Shown: positions 5,613 to 13,438 of the stretch, piece after piece
How positions within the stretch are numbered: position 1 is the stretch's first letter
Layout of the letters: every line of letters starts with the position of its first letter
Assembly (NCBI GenBank): GCA_963977845.1
Contig: CAXBPZ010000026.1
Span: forward strand, 1 to 13,725
DNA: 13,725 bases
Source: Methylopumilus sp003533095
Lineage (GTDB): Bacteria; Pseudomonadota; Gammaproteobacteria; Burkholderiales; Methylophilaceae
Reading direction: 5' to 3'
The notes under the pieces: generated by a model
What the model was told of the DNA's origin: nothing
What the model saw: the letters and a program-made list of their open reading frames with translations, nothing else
Database searches by the model: none
Translations under genes and position numbers: made by a program

Positions 5613-6878
5613 TTGGATAAATTAGTTATTCAAGGACAGTCCCTACTTCAAGGCGAACTTGAAATATCAGGCGCTAAAAACGCAGCTTTACCTATACTCA
5701 TTGCTTCCCTTCTGACTGAAGACACGCTGTCATTAACACATGTACCTTACCTTCAAGATGTCATGACAACCACATCTTTGTTGAAGTACATGGGGGTTGA
5801 TATTCAGTTTAAAAATGATGCAACCGAACTGACCGCAAAAGAAATTACTCATAAAAATGCACCTTATGAGCGTGTGAAAACAATGCGCGCTTCTATTCTT
5901 GTATTGGGCCCTTTACTTGCAAGATTTGGTGAAGCTCGAGTTTCATTACCAGGAGGCTGTGCGATTGGAACAAGACCTGTCGATATTCATATCAAAGGCC
6001 TGCAAGCAATGGGGGCAAAAATAGATATTCATAATGGTTATATTGAAGCTTCGACGAAACACTTGCCGAGATCAAAGTTACAAGGCAATAAATTCTATAT
6101 GGATATTGTTACGGTTACAGGAACTGAGAATTTAATGATGGCCGCTTCATTAGCCAATGGAATCACTGTTTTGGAAAATGCTGCCAAAGAACCTGAAGTT
6201 GTAGATCTTGGTGAATGCTTAAATAAAATGGGAGCTAAAATCAAAGGCTTGGGGACTGATGTAATTACAATTGAAGGTGTGGATTCTCTTCATAAAGCAA
6301 GTCACGATGTGATCTTTGATAGAATTGAAGCAGGAACATATTTAGCTGCTGTTGCAATGACAGGCGGAGATGTACTTTTAAAAAATGTTCAGCCCAAATG
6401 TTTAGATGCAATTACTCAAAAATTAATTGAAACTGGCGTTAAAATTGAATCGTATGAAAATTCAATTCGCATTAAAAGTGATGGGAAATTGAAAGCGGTT
6501 AGTGTCAGAACCGCACCTTATCCTGCTTTCCCAACAGATATGCAAGCACAAATGATGGCTTTAAATACTATCGCAGAAGGTGTATCAGAAGTCACTGAAA
6601 CGATCTTTGAGAATCGTTTTATGCATGTGCAAGAGCTTATTCGGATGGGAGCACAAATTGATATCAGAGGGAATACAGCAATTATTAGAGGGAAAAAATA
6701 CTTGGAAGGTGCTTCTGTAATGGCAACAGATCTTAGAGCCTCCGCAAGTCTTGTGATTGCAAGTTTGGCAGCAAGAGGACAAACTACGATTGAGCGTATT
6801 TATCATCTTGATCGTGGATACGAAAAATTAGAAGATAAATTAAATCAACTAGGCGCCAATATTAAACGGATTCATTAA
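5613..6878 (+). CDS. murA: UDP-N-acetylglucosamine 1-carboxyvinyltransferase MurA (TTG start)
   Basis: A 421-residue EPSP-synthase-fold enzyme that transfers enolpyruvate from PEP to UDP-GlcNAc, the first committed step of peptidoglycan precursor synthesis in the cytoplasm. SGAKNAALP (19-27) includes substrate-binding K22 and N23; the active-site loop LPGGCAIGTRPVDIH (112-126) carries the catalytic cysteine C116, equivalent to C115 of E. coli, so the protein should be sensitive to fosfomycin-type inhibition; D309 in FPTDMQAQ matches the catalytic aspartate. The start is TTG at 5613, giving MDKLVIQG, which matches the standard MurA N-terminus; the first in-frame ATG is at codon 51, inside the fold, so TTG is the only sensible start. 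It is 1 nt after grxD and 1 nt before hisG. Confidence 0.97.
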   Translation: MDKLVIQGQSLLQGELEISGAKNAALPILIASLLTEDTLSLTHVPYLQDVMTTTSLLKYMGVDIQFKNDATELTAKEITHKNAPYERVKTMRASILVLGPLLARFGEARVSLPGGCAIGTRPVDIHIKGLQAMGAKIDIHNGYIEASTKHLPRSKLQGNKFYMDIVTVTGTENLMMAASLANGITVLENAAKEPEVVDLGECLNKMGAKIKGLGTDVITIEGVDSLHKASHDVIFDRIEAGTYLAAVAMTGGDVLLKNVQPKCLDAITQKLIETGVKIESYENSIRIKSDGKLKAVSVRTAPYPAFPTDMQAQMMALNTIAEGVSEVTETIFENRFMHVQELIRMGAQIDIRGNTAIIRGKKYLEGASVMATDLRASASLVIASLAARGQTTIERIYHLDRGYEKLEDKLNQLGANIKRIH

Positions 6879-6879
6879 G

Positions 6880-7521
6880 ATGAAAATTACAATCGCTTTA
6901 TCTAAAGGAAGAATATTTGAACAGACCATCCCTCTTTTAGAGAGGATAGGGATTACTTGTAGCGAGGATCCTGAAACATCAAGAAAACTTATTTTAGATA
7001 CCAATCAAAAAGATATAAAACTTATTATTGTGAGAGCTACAGATGTGCCAACTTACGTTGAATATGGCGCAGCTGATATCGGTATTACAGGTAAAGATAT
7101 TCTTGATGAATATATGGGAGAAGGACTTTATCAACCTATTGATCTTAATATTGGCCGTTGCAAAATGATGGTCGCGGCTAAACAAGGTTTTGATTATGCA
7201 GGCGCTATTCAAAAAGGTGTTCGCTTAAAAGTCGCGACAAAATATGTAAAAGTAGCCAAAGAACATTTTGCAAAAAAAGGTATGCACATTGATTTAATTA
7301 AGCTCTATGGCTCAATGGAATTAGCACCGCTTGTAGGCTTAGCAGATGTGATCGTTGATTTAGTGAGCACAGGTAAAACTTTGAAAGCTAATAATCTCGT
7401 TGCAGTTGAGGATATTTCTGACATCAGTTCACGATTGATCATTAATCAAGCATCATTAAAATTAAAAAGAGAACTCTTACAGCCTATTCTTAGTCAATTT
7501 GAAAAAGCACTAAAAGCATAA
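6880..7521 (+). CDS. hisG: ATP phosphoribosyltransferase catalytic subunit, short form HisG
   Basis: A 213-residue enzyme catalysing the first step of histidine synthesis, condensing ATP with PRPP to phosphoribosyl-ATP. IALSKGRIFEQTIPLL (residues 5-20), ADIGITGKDIL (65-75) and the PRPP-binding loop DVIVDLVSTGKTLKANNL (156-173) are the family signatures. At 213 residues it lacks the C-terminal ACT-like regulatory domain of the long form (about 299 residues in E. coli). Short HisG proteins work as a hetero-octamer with HisZ, a HisRS-like regulatory subunit that also mediates histidine feedback; hisZ is not in this window. The ATG lies 1 nt after the murA stop, leaving no space for a separate promoter or a his leader peptide. 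Confidence 0.96.
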   Translation: MKITIALSKGRIFEQTIPLLERIGITCSEDPETSRKLILDTNQKDIKLIIVRATDVPTYVEYGAADIGITGKDILDEYMGEGLYQPIDLNIGRCKMMVAAKQGFDYAGAIQKGVRLKVATKYVKVAKEHFAKKGMHIDLIKLYGSMELAPLVGLADVIVDLVSTGKTLKANNLVAVEDISDISSRLIINQASLKLKRELLQPILSQFEKALKA

Positions 7522-7529
7522 TCTTTCTT

Positions 7530-8834
7530 ATGGTTCAAATTAAAAAATTAAATACCCAAGACTCAAGCTTTGAAGCTCAATTAAGACAGCTTATTTTCTT
7601 TGAGGCTGAAGAAAATACTCAGATTGAAAAAACGGTCGCGGAAATTTTAATTGATGTGAAAAAAAGAGGCGATCAAGCCGTAATTGAATATACAAAAAAA
7701 TTTGACCATGTAAATTTTTCTCACATGGAAGAATTTGAAATTTCTAAAGAAGAATTAAATTTAGCTTTGGAAAGTCTTCCCAAAGCATCAAAAGATGCAC
7801 TCGAAGAAGCTGCTAAAAGAGTTTTTGATTATCACAATAAGCAATTAATGAATTCATGGAGTTATATCGAAGATGACCAAACCTTACTTGGTCAAAAAGT
7901 AACTTCGTTAGATCGAGTTGGTTTATATGTTCCTGGAGGAAAAGCAGCTTATCCCTCCTCAGTATTAATGAATGCAATTCCAGCAAAAGTAGCCGGGGTT
8001 AAAGAAATTATTATGGTGGTTCCATCTCCTCATGGAGAAAGAAATCAATTGGTTTTGGCTGCTGCAGCGCTCGTTAAAGTTGATCGTGTATTTGCGATTG
8101 GCGGTGCTCAGGCAATTGGTGCACTTGCTTATGGAACGCAAACGATTCCGCAAGTCGATAAAATTGTAGGCCCAGGAAATGCTTATGTCGCTGAAGCCAA
8201 AAGAAGAGTGTTCGGTGTGGTTGGTATTGATATGGTCGCAGGACCTTCAGAAATACTTATTATCGCAGATGAAAAATCGAATCCAGATTGGATTGCTATG
8301 GATTTATTTTCACAAGCTGAGCATGATGAGCTTGCACAATCGATTTTAATTAGCCCAAGTGATGCATTTTTAAATCAGGTTCAAGAGAGCATTAATAAAT
8401 TGATTGATGCTATGCCGAGAAAAAAAATTATTGAGACTTCTTTAGTAAACAGAGGTGCAATGATCAAAGTCAGAACTTTAGAAGAGGCAGCTGAGATTTC
8501 AAATTTTATTTCACCCGAACATTTAGAGCTTTCAGTAGAGGATCCAGATGTGCTGGTTAATAACATTAAACATGCAGGCGCTATTTTTATGGGTAGAAAT
8601 ACATGCGAAGCTGTTGGAGATTATTGTGCTGGCCCAAATCATGTTTTACCTACATCAAGAACCGCAAGATTTTCTTCGCCACTTGGTGTTTATGATTTTC
8701 AAAAACGCTCAAGTCTAATTAAATTATCTAATCAAGGCGCTCGCAAGCTTGGAAAAATTGCCTCAGTTTTAGCGCATGGTGAAGGACTTCAAGCGCATGC
8801 AAAATCTGCGGAATATCGCATAGATAATGAGTAA
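7530..8834 (+). CDS. hisD: Histidinol dehydrogenase HisD
   Basis: A 434-residue zinc enzyme that oxidises L-histidinol in two NAD-dependent steps to L-histidine, the last reactions of the pathway. Key segments are VGLYVPGGKAAYPSS (130-144), the zinc ligand region FSQAEHDELAQS (260-271; Q262, H265), the catalytic pair E330/H331 in NFISPEHLELS, D364 in GDYCAGPNHVLPTS, and H423 near the C-terminus. These correspond with a +3 or +4 offset to Q259, H262, E326, H327, D360 and H419 of the E. coli enzyme, so the active site looks complete. Length equals E. coli HisD (434). There is only an 8-nt gap after hisG, without a clear ribosome binding site; the end overlaps hisC by 8 nt. Confidence 0.97.
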   Translation: MVQIKKLNTQDSSFEAQLRQLIFFEAEENTQIEKTVAEILIDVKKRGDQAVIEYTKKFDHVNFSHMEEFEISKEELNLALESLPKASKDALEEAAKRVFDYHNKQLMNSWSYIEDDQTLLGQKVTSLDRVGLYVPGGKAAYPSSVLMNAIPAKVAGVKEIIMVVPSPHGERNQLVLAAAALVKVDRVFAIGGAQAIGALAYGTQTIPQVDKIVGPGNAYVAEAKRRVFGVVGIDMVAGPSEILIIADEKSNPDWIAMDLFSQAEHDELAQSILISPSDAFLNQVQESINKLIDAMPRKKIIETSLVNRGAMIKVRTLEEAAEISNFISPEHLELSVEDPDVLVNNIKHAGAIFMGRNTCEAVGDYCAGPNHVLPTSRTARFSSPLGVYDFQKRSSLIKLSNQGARKLGKIASVLAHGEGLQAHAKSAEYRIDNE

Positions 8835-9891
8835 ATTCTGGAGCAAGGTTGTTCATGGCTTGACGCCATATATTCCTGGCGAACAACCTAAACTGAATAA
8901 TCTTATTAAATTAAATACGAATGAGAATCCTTATGGACCAAGTCCAAGAGTAATCGCAGCAATTAAAGAATTTACAAATGATACTTTAAGGCTTTACCCG
9001 GATCCAAATTCAGAGGCGCTTAAGAAATCAATTGCAGATTATTTTAATATTAAAACTAACCATGTTTTCGTCGGCAATGGTTCAGATGAAGTTTTAGCGA
9101 TTGCTTTTCAAGCACTTCTAAAACATAACTTGCCTATTTTATTTCCAGATATTACTTATAGTTTTTACCCAGTGTATTGCAAACTCTATGAGATTGATTT
9201 TAAAACTATTCCTCTTAATGATTCATTTGAAATTGCATTAAATGATTATTTGATACCCAATGGGGGCGTTATTTTTCCTAATCCAAATGCGCCAACTGGG
9301 ATACCACTCAGTTTGAAACAGATTGAAGCATTTCTTGAAAAGAATAAGGAATCTGTAGTGATTGTAGATGAAGCCTATGTCGACTTTGGAACGGAATCTG
9401 TTATTTCTCTGACAGAAAAATACAATAATTTATTGGTTACGCATTCATTTTCTAAATCCAGATCATTGGCGGGCTTAAGGCTTGGGTATGCGATAGGCCA
9501 TCCGGATCTTATTGAAGCTTTAATTAGAGTAAAAGATAGCTTTAATTCTTATCCAATTGATCGATTAGGATTGATTGCAGGTATGGAATCTTTTAAAGAT
9601 GACTCCTATTTTAAAAACGTCTGTCTTAAAGTTATTAATACAAAATTAAATTTTGTAGATAAATTAAAAGATTTAAATTTTTTAGTTTTACCCTCAGGTG
9701 CCAATTTTGTTTTCGCTAAACACATCTCTGTTGATGGAAAAATCATAGTAAGTAAATTAAGAGATCATGGAATTGTGGTGAGACGTTTTGATAATCCAAC
9801 ACGAATTTCTTCTTATATCCGATTTACAATTGGCTCGGATGAAGAGATGCAAGTGTTGCTTAAGAACTTAAAACTTATTCTAAGCGCATGA
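8827..9891 (+). CDS. hisC: Histidinol-phosphate aminotransferase HisC
   Basis: A 354-residue fold-type I PLP aminotransferase that converts imidazole-acetol phosphate and glutamate to histidinol phosphate and 2-oxoglutarate. The N-terminal LNTNENPYGPSP (29-40), FPNPNAPTG (150-158, N154), VDEAYVDF (180-187, D181 and Y184 at the cofactor ring) and SFSKSRSLAGLRLGY (207-221) with the Schiff-base lysine K210 are all present, as is the C-terminal substrate-binding arginine region (RRFDNPTRISSYIRFTIG, around 319-336). The gene begins 8 nt inside the end of hisD, so translation is probably coupled. A 64-bp gap follows, the longest in the window. Confidence 0.96.
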   Translation: MSKFWSKVVHGLTPYIPGEQPKLNNLIKLNTNENPYGPSPRVIAAIKEFTNDTLRLYPDPNSEALKKSIADYFNIKTNHVFVGNGSDEVLAIAFQALLKHNLPILFPDITYSFYPVYCKLYEIDFKTIPLNDSFEIALNDYLIPNGGVIFPNPNAPTGIPLSLKQIEAFLEKNKESVVIVDEAYVDFGTESVISLTEKYNNLLVTHSFSKSRSLAGLRLGYAIGHPDLIEALIRVKDSFNSYPIDRLGLIAGMESFKDDSYFKNVCLKVINTKLNFVDKLKDLNFLVLPSGANFVFAKHISVDGKIIVSKLRDHGIVVRRFDNPTRISSYIRFTIGSDEEMQVLLKNLKLILSA

Positions 9892-9896
9892 AATAA

Positions 9897-9948
9897 TTGA
9901 TGTTAATTACTTTTTTAATGGGTTAAAATATCTCATCTACTTTAAGTA
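9897..9948 (+). promoter_or_regulatory. Possible internal promoter before hisB
   Basis: The 64-bp hisC-hisB gap (9892-9955) is the longest non-coding stretch here. It holds a -10-like TAAAAT at 9924-9929. Upstream hexamers TTAATT (9903-9908, 15-bp spacer) and TTGATG (9897-9902, 21-bp spacer) are imperfectly spaced as -35 elements. The predicted start near 9936 is followed by a small perfect palindrome, TACTT-T-AAGTA at 9938-9948. This could allow independent expression of hisBHAFIE, but the AT-rich context makes chance matches likely. Confidence 0.35.
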
Positions 9949-9955
9949 AAAAAAT

Positions 9956-10546
9956 ATGACAAGATCAGCATCTGTTTCAAGAAATACAAATGAAACTAAA
10001 ATTGAGGTAAGTATTAATCTTGATGGTCAGGGAAGTGCAAAACTTAATACTGGCATCGGTTTCTTAGATCACATGTTAGACCAAGTTGCGCGTCATGGCA
10101 TGTTTGATCTAGAAGTGACAGCAAAAGGTGATCTTCATATTGATGCACATCATACTGTTGAAGACATTGGAATAGTTCTTGGTCAAGCCTTCAATAAAGC
10201 AATCGGAGATAAAAAAGGCATTACTAGATATGGCACGGCTATTATTCCCCTAGATGAAGCATTATCTAGGGTTGTTCTTGATATCTCAGGAAGACCCGGC
10301 CTTGAATTTGATGTTGAATTTAAAAGAGCTGCTATAGGTGAATTTGATGTTGATTTAATACATGAATTTTTTCAAGGATTCGTAAATCATGCAAATATCA
10401 CAATGCACATTGATAATCTTAAAGGTGATAATTCACATCATCAGGCAGAAACAATTTATAAAGCATTTGGAAGAGCCCTTAAAATGGCCGTTTGTATTGA
10501 TCCCAAAATTTCTGGCATAACCCCCTCCACCAAAGGCAGTCTATAA
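9956..10546 (+). CDS. hisB: Imidazoleglycerol-phosphate dehydratase HisB (monofunctional)
   Basis: A 196-residue enzyme that dehydrates imidazoleglycerol phosphate to imidazole-acetol phosphate. The two metal-binding histidine motifs are AHHTVED (64-70; H65, H66, E69) and SHHQAE (160-165; H161, H162, E165), and GIGFLDHMLDQVARHG (33-48) supplies another conserved histidine. The near-symmetrical repeated half-domain structure places one motif in each half. At 196 residues it is the dehydratase alone, without the N-terminal histidinol-phosphate phosphatase domain found in the enterobacterial bifunctional HisB, so that step must be done by another protein. Start at 9956 gives a first strand (SASVSRNTNETKI) typical of the family. 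hisH follows after 21 bp. Confidence 0.97.
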   Translation: MTRSASVSRNTNETKIEVSINLDGQGSAKLNTGIGFLDHMLDQVARHGMFDLEVTAKGDLHIDAHHTVEDIGIVLGQAFNKAIGDKKGITRYGTAIIPLDEALSRVVLDISGRPGLEFDVEFKRAAIGEFDVDLIHEFFQGFVNHANITMHIDNLKGDNSHHQAETIYKAFGRALKMAVCIDPKISGITPSTKGSL

Positions 10547-10567
10547 AACTTCTTCATCAAAATAATA

Positions 10568-11200
10568 ATGATCGCAATCATTGATTATGGAATGGGAAAT
10601 TTAAAGTCAGTATTTAATGCCTTTAAACAAGTGTCGCCCGAAGCTGATATTAAAGTCACAAGCAATCCTGTTGATATTAAAAAAGCACACCACGTAGTTT
10701 TTCCTGGTCAAGGCGCTATGCCCGACTGTATAAGGGAACTCGATGAAAGAAATTTAAGATCTTCCGTAATTGACGCAGCCAAGACAAAACCTTTTTTAGG
10801 AATATGTATTGGTTTGCAGATGCTTTTTGATAAAAGTGAAGAAGGCGATGTCGAAGGTTTAGGATTATTAGGCGGCACTATTAAGCGATTTAATAATCAA
10901 AATACAGCAGACGAAAGCGGCCATAAGTTAAAAATCCCACATATGGGATGGAATGAAGTAACACAAACAAATGATCACCCTTTATGGCAAAACATTAATA
11001 ATAACGATCGATTTTATTTTGTTCACAGTTATTATTTAGAATCCAAAGATAAAAATATTGTGTCAGCTGAAACTTCATACGCACAAAAATTTTGTTGCGC
11101 TATTGCTAAAGAAAATATTTTTGCAGTCCAATTTCATCCTGAAAAAAGTTCGACTGCTGGTTTACAGCTTATCAAAAATTTTGTTCAATGGTCAGTGTAG
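10568..11200 (+). CDS. hisH: Imidazole glycerol phosphate synthase glutaminase subunit HisH
   Basis: A 210-residue class I glutamine amidotransferase that hydrolyses glutamine and channels ammonia into HisF for ring closure. The triad is visible: nucleophile C80 in FLGICIGLQMLF (77-88), and H190 with E192 in VQFHPEKSS (188-195... around the C-terminus). The N-terminal IDYGMGNLKSV (5-15) and the oxyanion-strand loop PGQGAMPDC (46-54) are also standard; the loop reads PGQGA rather than the PGVGA of E. coli. Length is slightly above the E. coli protein (196). It works as a heterodimer with HisF, encoded two genes downstream. The 21-bp gap before it and its start region show no clear ribosome binding site. 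Confidence 0.96.
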   Translation: MIAIIDYGMGNLKSVFNAFKQVSPEADIKVTSNPVDIKKAHHVVFPGQGAMPDCIRELDERNLRSSVIDAAKTKPFLGICIGLQMLFDKSEEGDVEGLGLLGGTIKRFNNQNTADESGHKLKIPHMGWNEVTQTNDHPLWQNINNNDRFYFVHSYYLESKDKNIVSAETSYAQKFCCAIAKENIFAVQFHPEKSSTAGLQLIKNFVQWSV

Positions 11201-11210
11201 GTTTTAGTTT

Positions 11211-11951
11211 ATGTTAATCATTCCAGCAATTGATTTGAAAGACGGCAAATGCGTTAGGCTTAAACAAGGCTTAATGGAAGAATCAACAATCTTTTCAGAA
11301 AACCCTGGAGAAATCGCAAAACAATGGACAGATCTAGGGGCTCGAAGATTACATTTGGTTGATCTAAACGGTGCTTTTGCAGGTAAGCCAGTGAATGAAT
11401 CCGCAATTAAAGCGATTGTAAAAGAAGTAGATGGTGCGATTCCAATTCAATTAGGTGGCGGCATTCGTAATCTCGACACCGTTGAAAAATATCTTAATAA
11501 CGGTGTGGACTACATAATTATAGGTACAGCTGCAGTCAAAAATCCTGGTTTTCTTCACGAAGCTTGTTATGCATTTCCTGGACAAATTATTGTAGGACTT
11601 GATGCAAAAGAAGGGGAAGTGGCTATTGATGGATGGGCTAAATTAACCGGACACAATGTCATTGAGCTTGCAAAAAAATTTGAAGGTTATGGTGTTGAAG
11701 CTATTATTTATACAGATATTGGTCGCGATGGCATGTTGAATGGTTTGAATATTGAAGCAACCGAAAAATTAGCTGAAGCACTTACTATTCCCGTGATTGC
11801 AAGTGGTGGCGTGACTAATATGGAAGACATTAAAAATTTATGTTCAATTGCATATGCAGGTGTCAGCGGAGCAATTACAGGCAGAGCTATATACGAAGGA
11901 ACTCTTGATTTTAAAGCAGCACAAACTCTCGCAGATGAGCTTACCAAATAA
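11211..11951 (+). CDS. hisA: ProFAR isomerase HisA
   Basis: A 246-residue TIM-barrel isomerase that opens the aminoaldose of ProFAR to the aminoketose PRFAR by an Amadori rearrangement. The acid/base aspartates are D8 (IPAIDLKDGKCVRL) and D131 (VGLDAKEG), one in each half-barrel. Phosphate-binding glycine motifs are LGGGIR (81-86) and ASGGVTN (197-203), in line with the internal two-fold repeat of this family. D169 in YTDIGRDGMLNG is also conserved. Length matches E. coli HisA (245). The stop codon is directly followed by the hisF ATG with no intervening base. It shares ancestry with HisF but keeps the HisA-type IDLKDG motif rather than the HisF-type CLDV. Confidence 0.97.
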   Translation: MLIIPAIDLKDGKCVRLKQGLMEESTIFSENPGEIAKQWTDLGARRLHLVDLNGAFAGKPVNESAIKAIVKEVDGAIPIQLGGGIRNLDTVEKYLNNGVDYIIIGTAAVKNPGFLHEACYAFPGQIIVGLDAKEGEVAIDGWAKLTGHNVIELAKKFEGYGVEAIIYTDIGRDGMLNGLNIEATEKLAEALTIPVIASGGVTNMEDIKNLCSIAYAGVSGAITGRAIYEGTLDFKAAQTLADELTK

Positions 11952-12722
11952 ATGTCACTCGCTAAAAGAATTATTCCTTGTCTAGATGTGACTGATGGCA
12001 GAGTTGTTAAAGGGATTAATTTTTTAGAATTAAAAGATGCAGGTGATCCTGTAGAGGTGGCAAAAAAATATAATGAGCAAGGCGCTGATGAATTAGCTTT
12101 TTTAGATATCACGGCGAGCTCAGATAATCGTGGTTTAATACTTGATATTATTGAGAATGTTGCCAAAGAAGTTTTTATTCCACTGACTGTAGGTGGTGGC
12201 GTTCGAACTCCCGAAGATGTAAGAAATTTACTCAATGCAGGCGCTGACAAAGTCAGTATTAATACCTCAGCAATTGTTAATCCAGATATTGTTTTTCAAA
12301 CTTCATCTCGATTTGGTTCTCAATGCATTGTGGTTGCAATTGATGCAAAGTTAACGACAGAAGGAGGCAAATCTTTTTGGCAAGTATTTACTCATGGAGG
12401 TAGAAATGCCACAGGATTAGATGCGGTTGAATGGGCAGCAAAAATGGCTTCTTTAGGTGCAGGTGAATTATTAATTACTAGTATGGATCGAGACGGGACA
12501 AAAAAAGGTTTTGATCTTGAATTGATTAAGGCAATATCTGATAAAGTGGATGTGCCTATTATTGCTTCAGGAGGTGTTGGTGATCTTCAGCATCTCGTAG
12601 ATGGTGTAAAAATAGGTGGGGCTGATGCAGTCTTAGCGGCAAGCATATTTCATTTTGGAACTTACACGATTAATGAGGCGAAAGCGTTTATGAAATCTAA
12701 TCACATCGAGATTCGCCAATGA
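11952..12722 (+). CDS. hisF: Imidazole glycerol phosphate synthase cyclase subunit HisF
   Basis: A 256-residue TIM-barrel cyclase that uses ammonia from HisH to turn PRFAR into imidazole glycerol phosphate and AICAR, the latter returning to purine synthesis. Catalytic aspartates are D12 (IIPCLDVTDGRVVKG) and D131 (VVAIDAKL), equal to D11 and D130 in the Thermotoga enzyme. Phosphate-binding loops are VGGGVRTPEDV (80-90) and ASGGVGD (205-211), and ITSMDRDGTKKGFD (175-188) is conserved. Length matches the E. coli enzyme (258). The ATG abuts the hisA stop and the gene's own stop overlaps hisI by 4 nt, so HisA, HisF and HisI are likely made by coupled translation. Confidence 0.97.
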   Translation: MSLAKRIIPCLDVTDGRVVKGINFLELKDAGDPVEVAKKYNEQGADELAFLDITASSDNRGLILDIIENVAKEVFIPLTVGGGVRTPEDVRNLLNAGADKVSINTSAIVNPDIVFQTSSRFGSQCIVVAIDAKLTTEGGKSFWQVFTHGGRNATGLDAVEWAAKMASLGAGELLITSMDRDGTKKGFDLELIKAISDKVDVPIIASGGVGDLQHLVDGVKIGGADAVLAASIFHFGTYTINEAKAFMKSNHIEIRQ

Positions 12723-13105
12723 ACTGGATACAATCTATCAAATGGGATAAAGATGGACTTGTCCCTGTCATTGCACAAGACTATAAAACAAATAAAATTC
12801 TTATGTTTGCATGGATGAATCAAGAAGCTTTAGAACTTACACAAAAAAATAAAAAAGCTTTTTATTGGTCAAGATCCAGAAAAAAAATTTGGGAAAAGGG
12901 TGAAGAATCTGGACATGTTCAGAATGTTCATGAAATAAGACTTGATTGTGATGGTGATGTCATCTTGCTTAAAATTGAGCAAATTGAAAACATTGCTTGT
13001 CATACAGGTCGTGAAACTTGTTTTTATCAAAAGTTAGATGACAAAAATATGTGGGTTACTGATTACCCTGTCATCAAAGAACCTAAAGATATTTATAAGA
13101 AATAA
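12719..13105 (+). CDS. hisI: Phosphoribosyl-AMP cyclohydrolase HisI (standalone)
   Basis: A 128-residue zinc enzyme that opens the adenine ring of phosphoribosyl-AMP to give ProFAR, the third step of the pathway. Motifs are MFAWMNQEALELT (29-41), FYWSRSRKKIWEKGEESGHVQ (48-68; key residues W50, S51, R52, W58, G61, S64, G65, H66), LDCDGD (75-80) with the metal-binding aspartates D76, D78 and D80, and the cysteines C77, C94 and C101 expected to bind zinc. Length equals the single-domain cyclohydrolase; in E. coli this domain is fused to HisE, whereas here HisE is a separate protein encoded 5 nt downstream. The ATG overlaps the hisF stop (ATGA). Confidence 0.97.
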   Translation: MNWIQSIKWDKDGLVPVIAQDYKTNKILMFAWMNQEALELTQKNKKAFYWSRSRKKIWEKGEESGHVQNVHEIRLDCDGDVILLKIEQIENIACHTGRETCFYQKLDDKNMWVTDYPVIKEPKDIYKK

Positions 13106-13110
13106 TTAAT

Positions 13111-13437
13111 ATGAATGCAATTTTAAAAAAACTTACAGAAACACTTGAAGCTAGAAAAAAAGAAGACCCTAATAAATCATACACAGCTTCTTTGTATCGT
13201 GACGGATTAGAAGCCATTTTAAAAAAAGTAAATGAAGAAGCTTTTGAAACAATCATTGCTGCGCGTCAAGGAAATAACAAAGAGCTTGTTCATGAAGTTG
13301 CTGATCTATGGTTTCATACACTAGTATTAATGGCGCACAAAAATTTAAGTGCGGAAGATATTTTGAATGAACTTTCCAGAAGGGAAGGTACTTCAGGTAT
13401 TGAAGAGAAAAAAAATCGTCCCCCAAAAGTACAATAA
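13111..13437 (+). CDS. hisE: Phosphoribosyl-ATP pyrophosphatase HisE (standalone)
   Basis: A 108-residue alpha-helical pyrophosphatase of the MazG-like superfamily that removes pyrophosphate from phosphoribosyl-ATP, the second pathway step. The magnesium-binding acidic motifs are EEAFE (42-46; E43, E46) and EVAD (62-65; E62, D65), in the usual two-helix spacing, with the K-V-EEA and DLWFH-LVLM segments around them. The C-terminal REGTSGIEEKKNR (91-103) is standard for the family. Length is normal for a non-fused HisE. It starts 5 nt after hisI and ends 1 nt before a HIT-family gene, so it probably lies on the same transcript as both. Confidence 0.96.
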   Translation: MNAILKKLTETLEARKKEDPNKSYTASLYRDGLEAILKKVNEEAFETIIAARQGNNKELVHEVADLWFHTLVLMAHKNLSAEDILNELSRREGTSGIEEKKNRPPKVQ

Positions 13438-13438
13438 T

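Noticed and set aside
5041..6878. A novel multi-gene defence or exotic system around the exporter, BolA and glutaredoxin genes
   Set aside because: Each protein belongs to a well-known housekeeping family with intact standard motifs, and the order resembles the known mla-exporter-bolA-murA-his arrangement of Betaproteobacteria.
6585..7212. Two short minus-strand open frames inside murA and hisG
   Set aside because: Both are antisense to conserved enzyme cores. Their cysteine- and histidine-rich translations come from reverse reading of common codons.
11708..12250. 180-codon open frame on the minus strand across the hisA-hisF junction
   Set aside because: It lies wholly antisense to two well-conserved his genes. 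Its translation is rich in serine, alanine and isoleucine with no recognisable domain, as expected from the complement of these coding frames.
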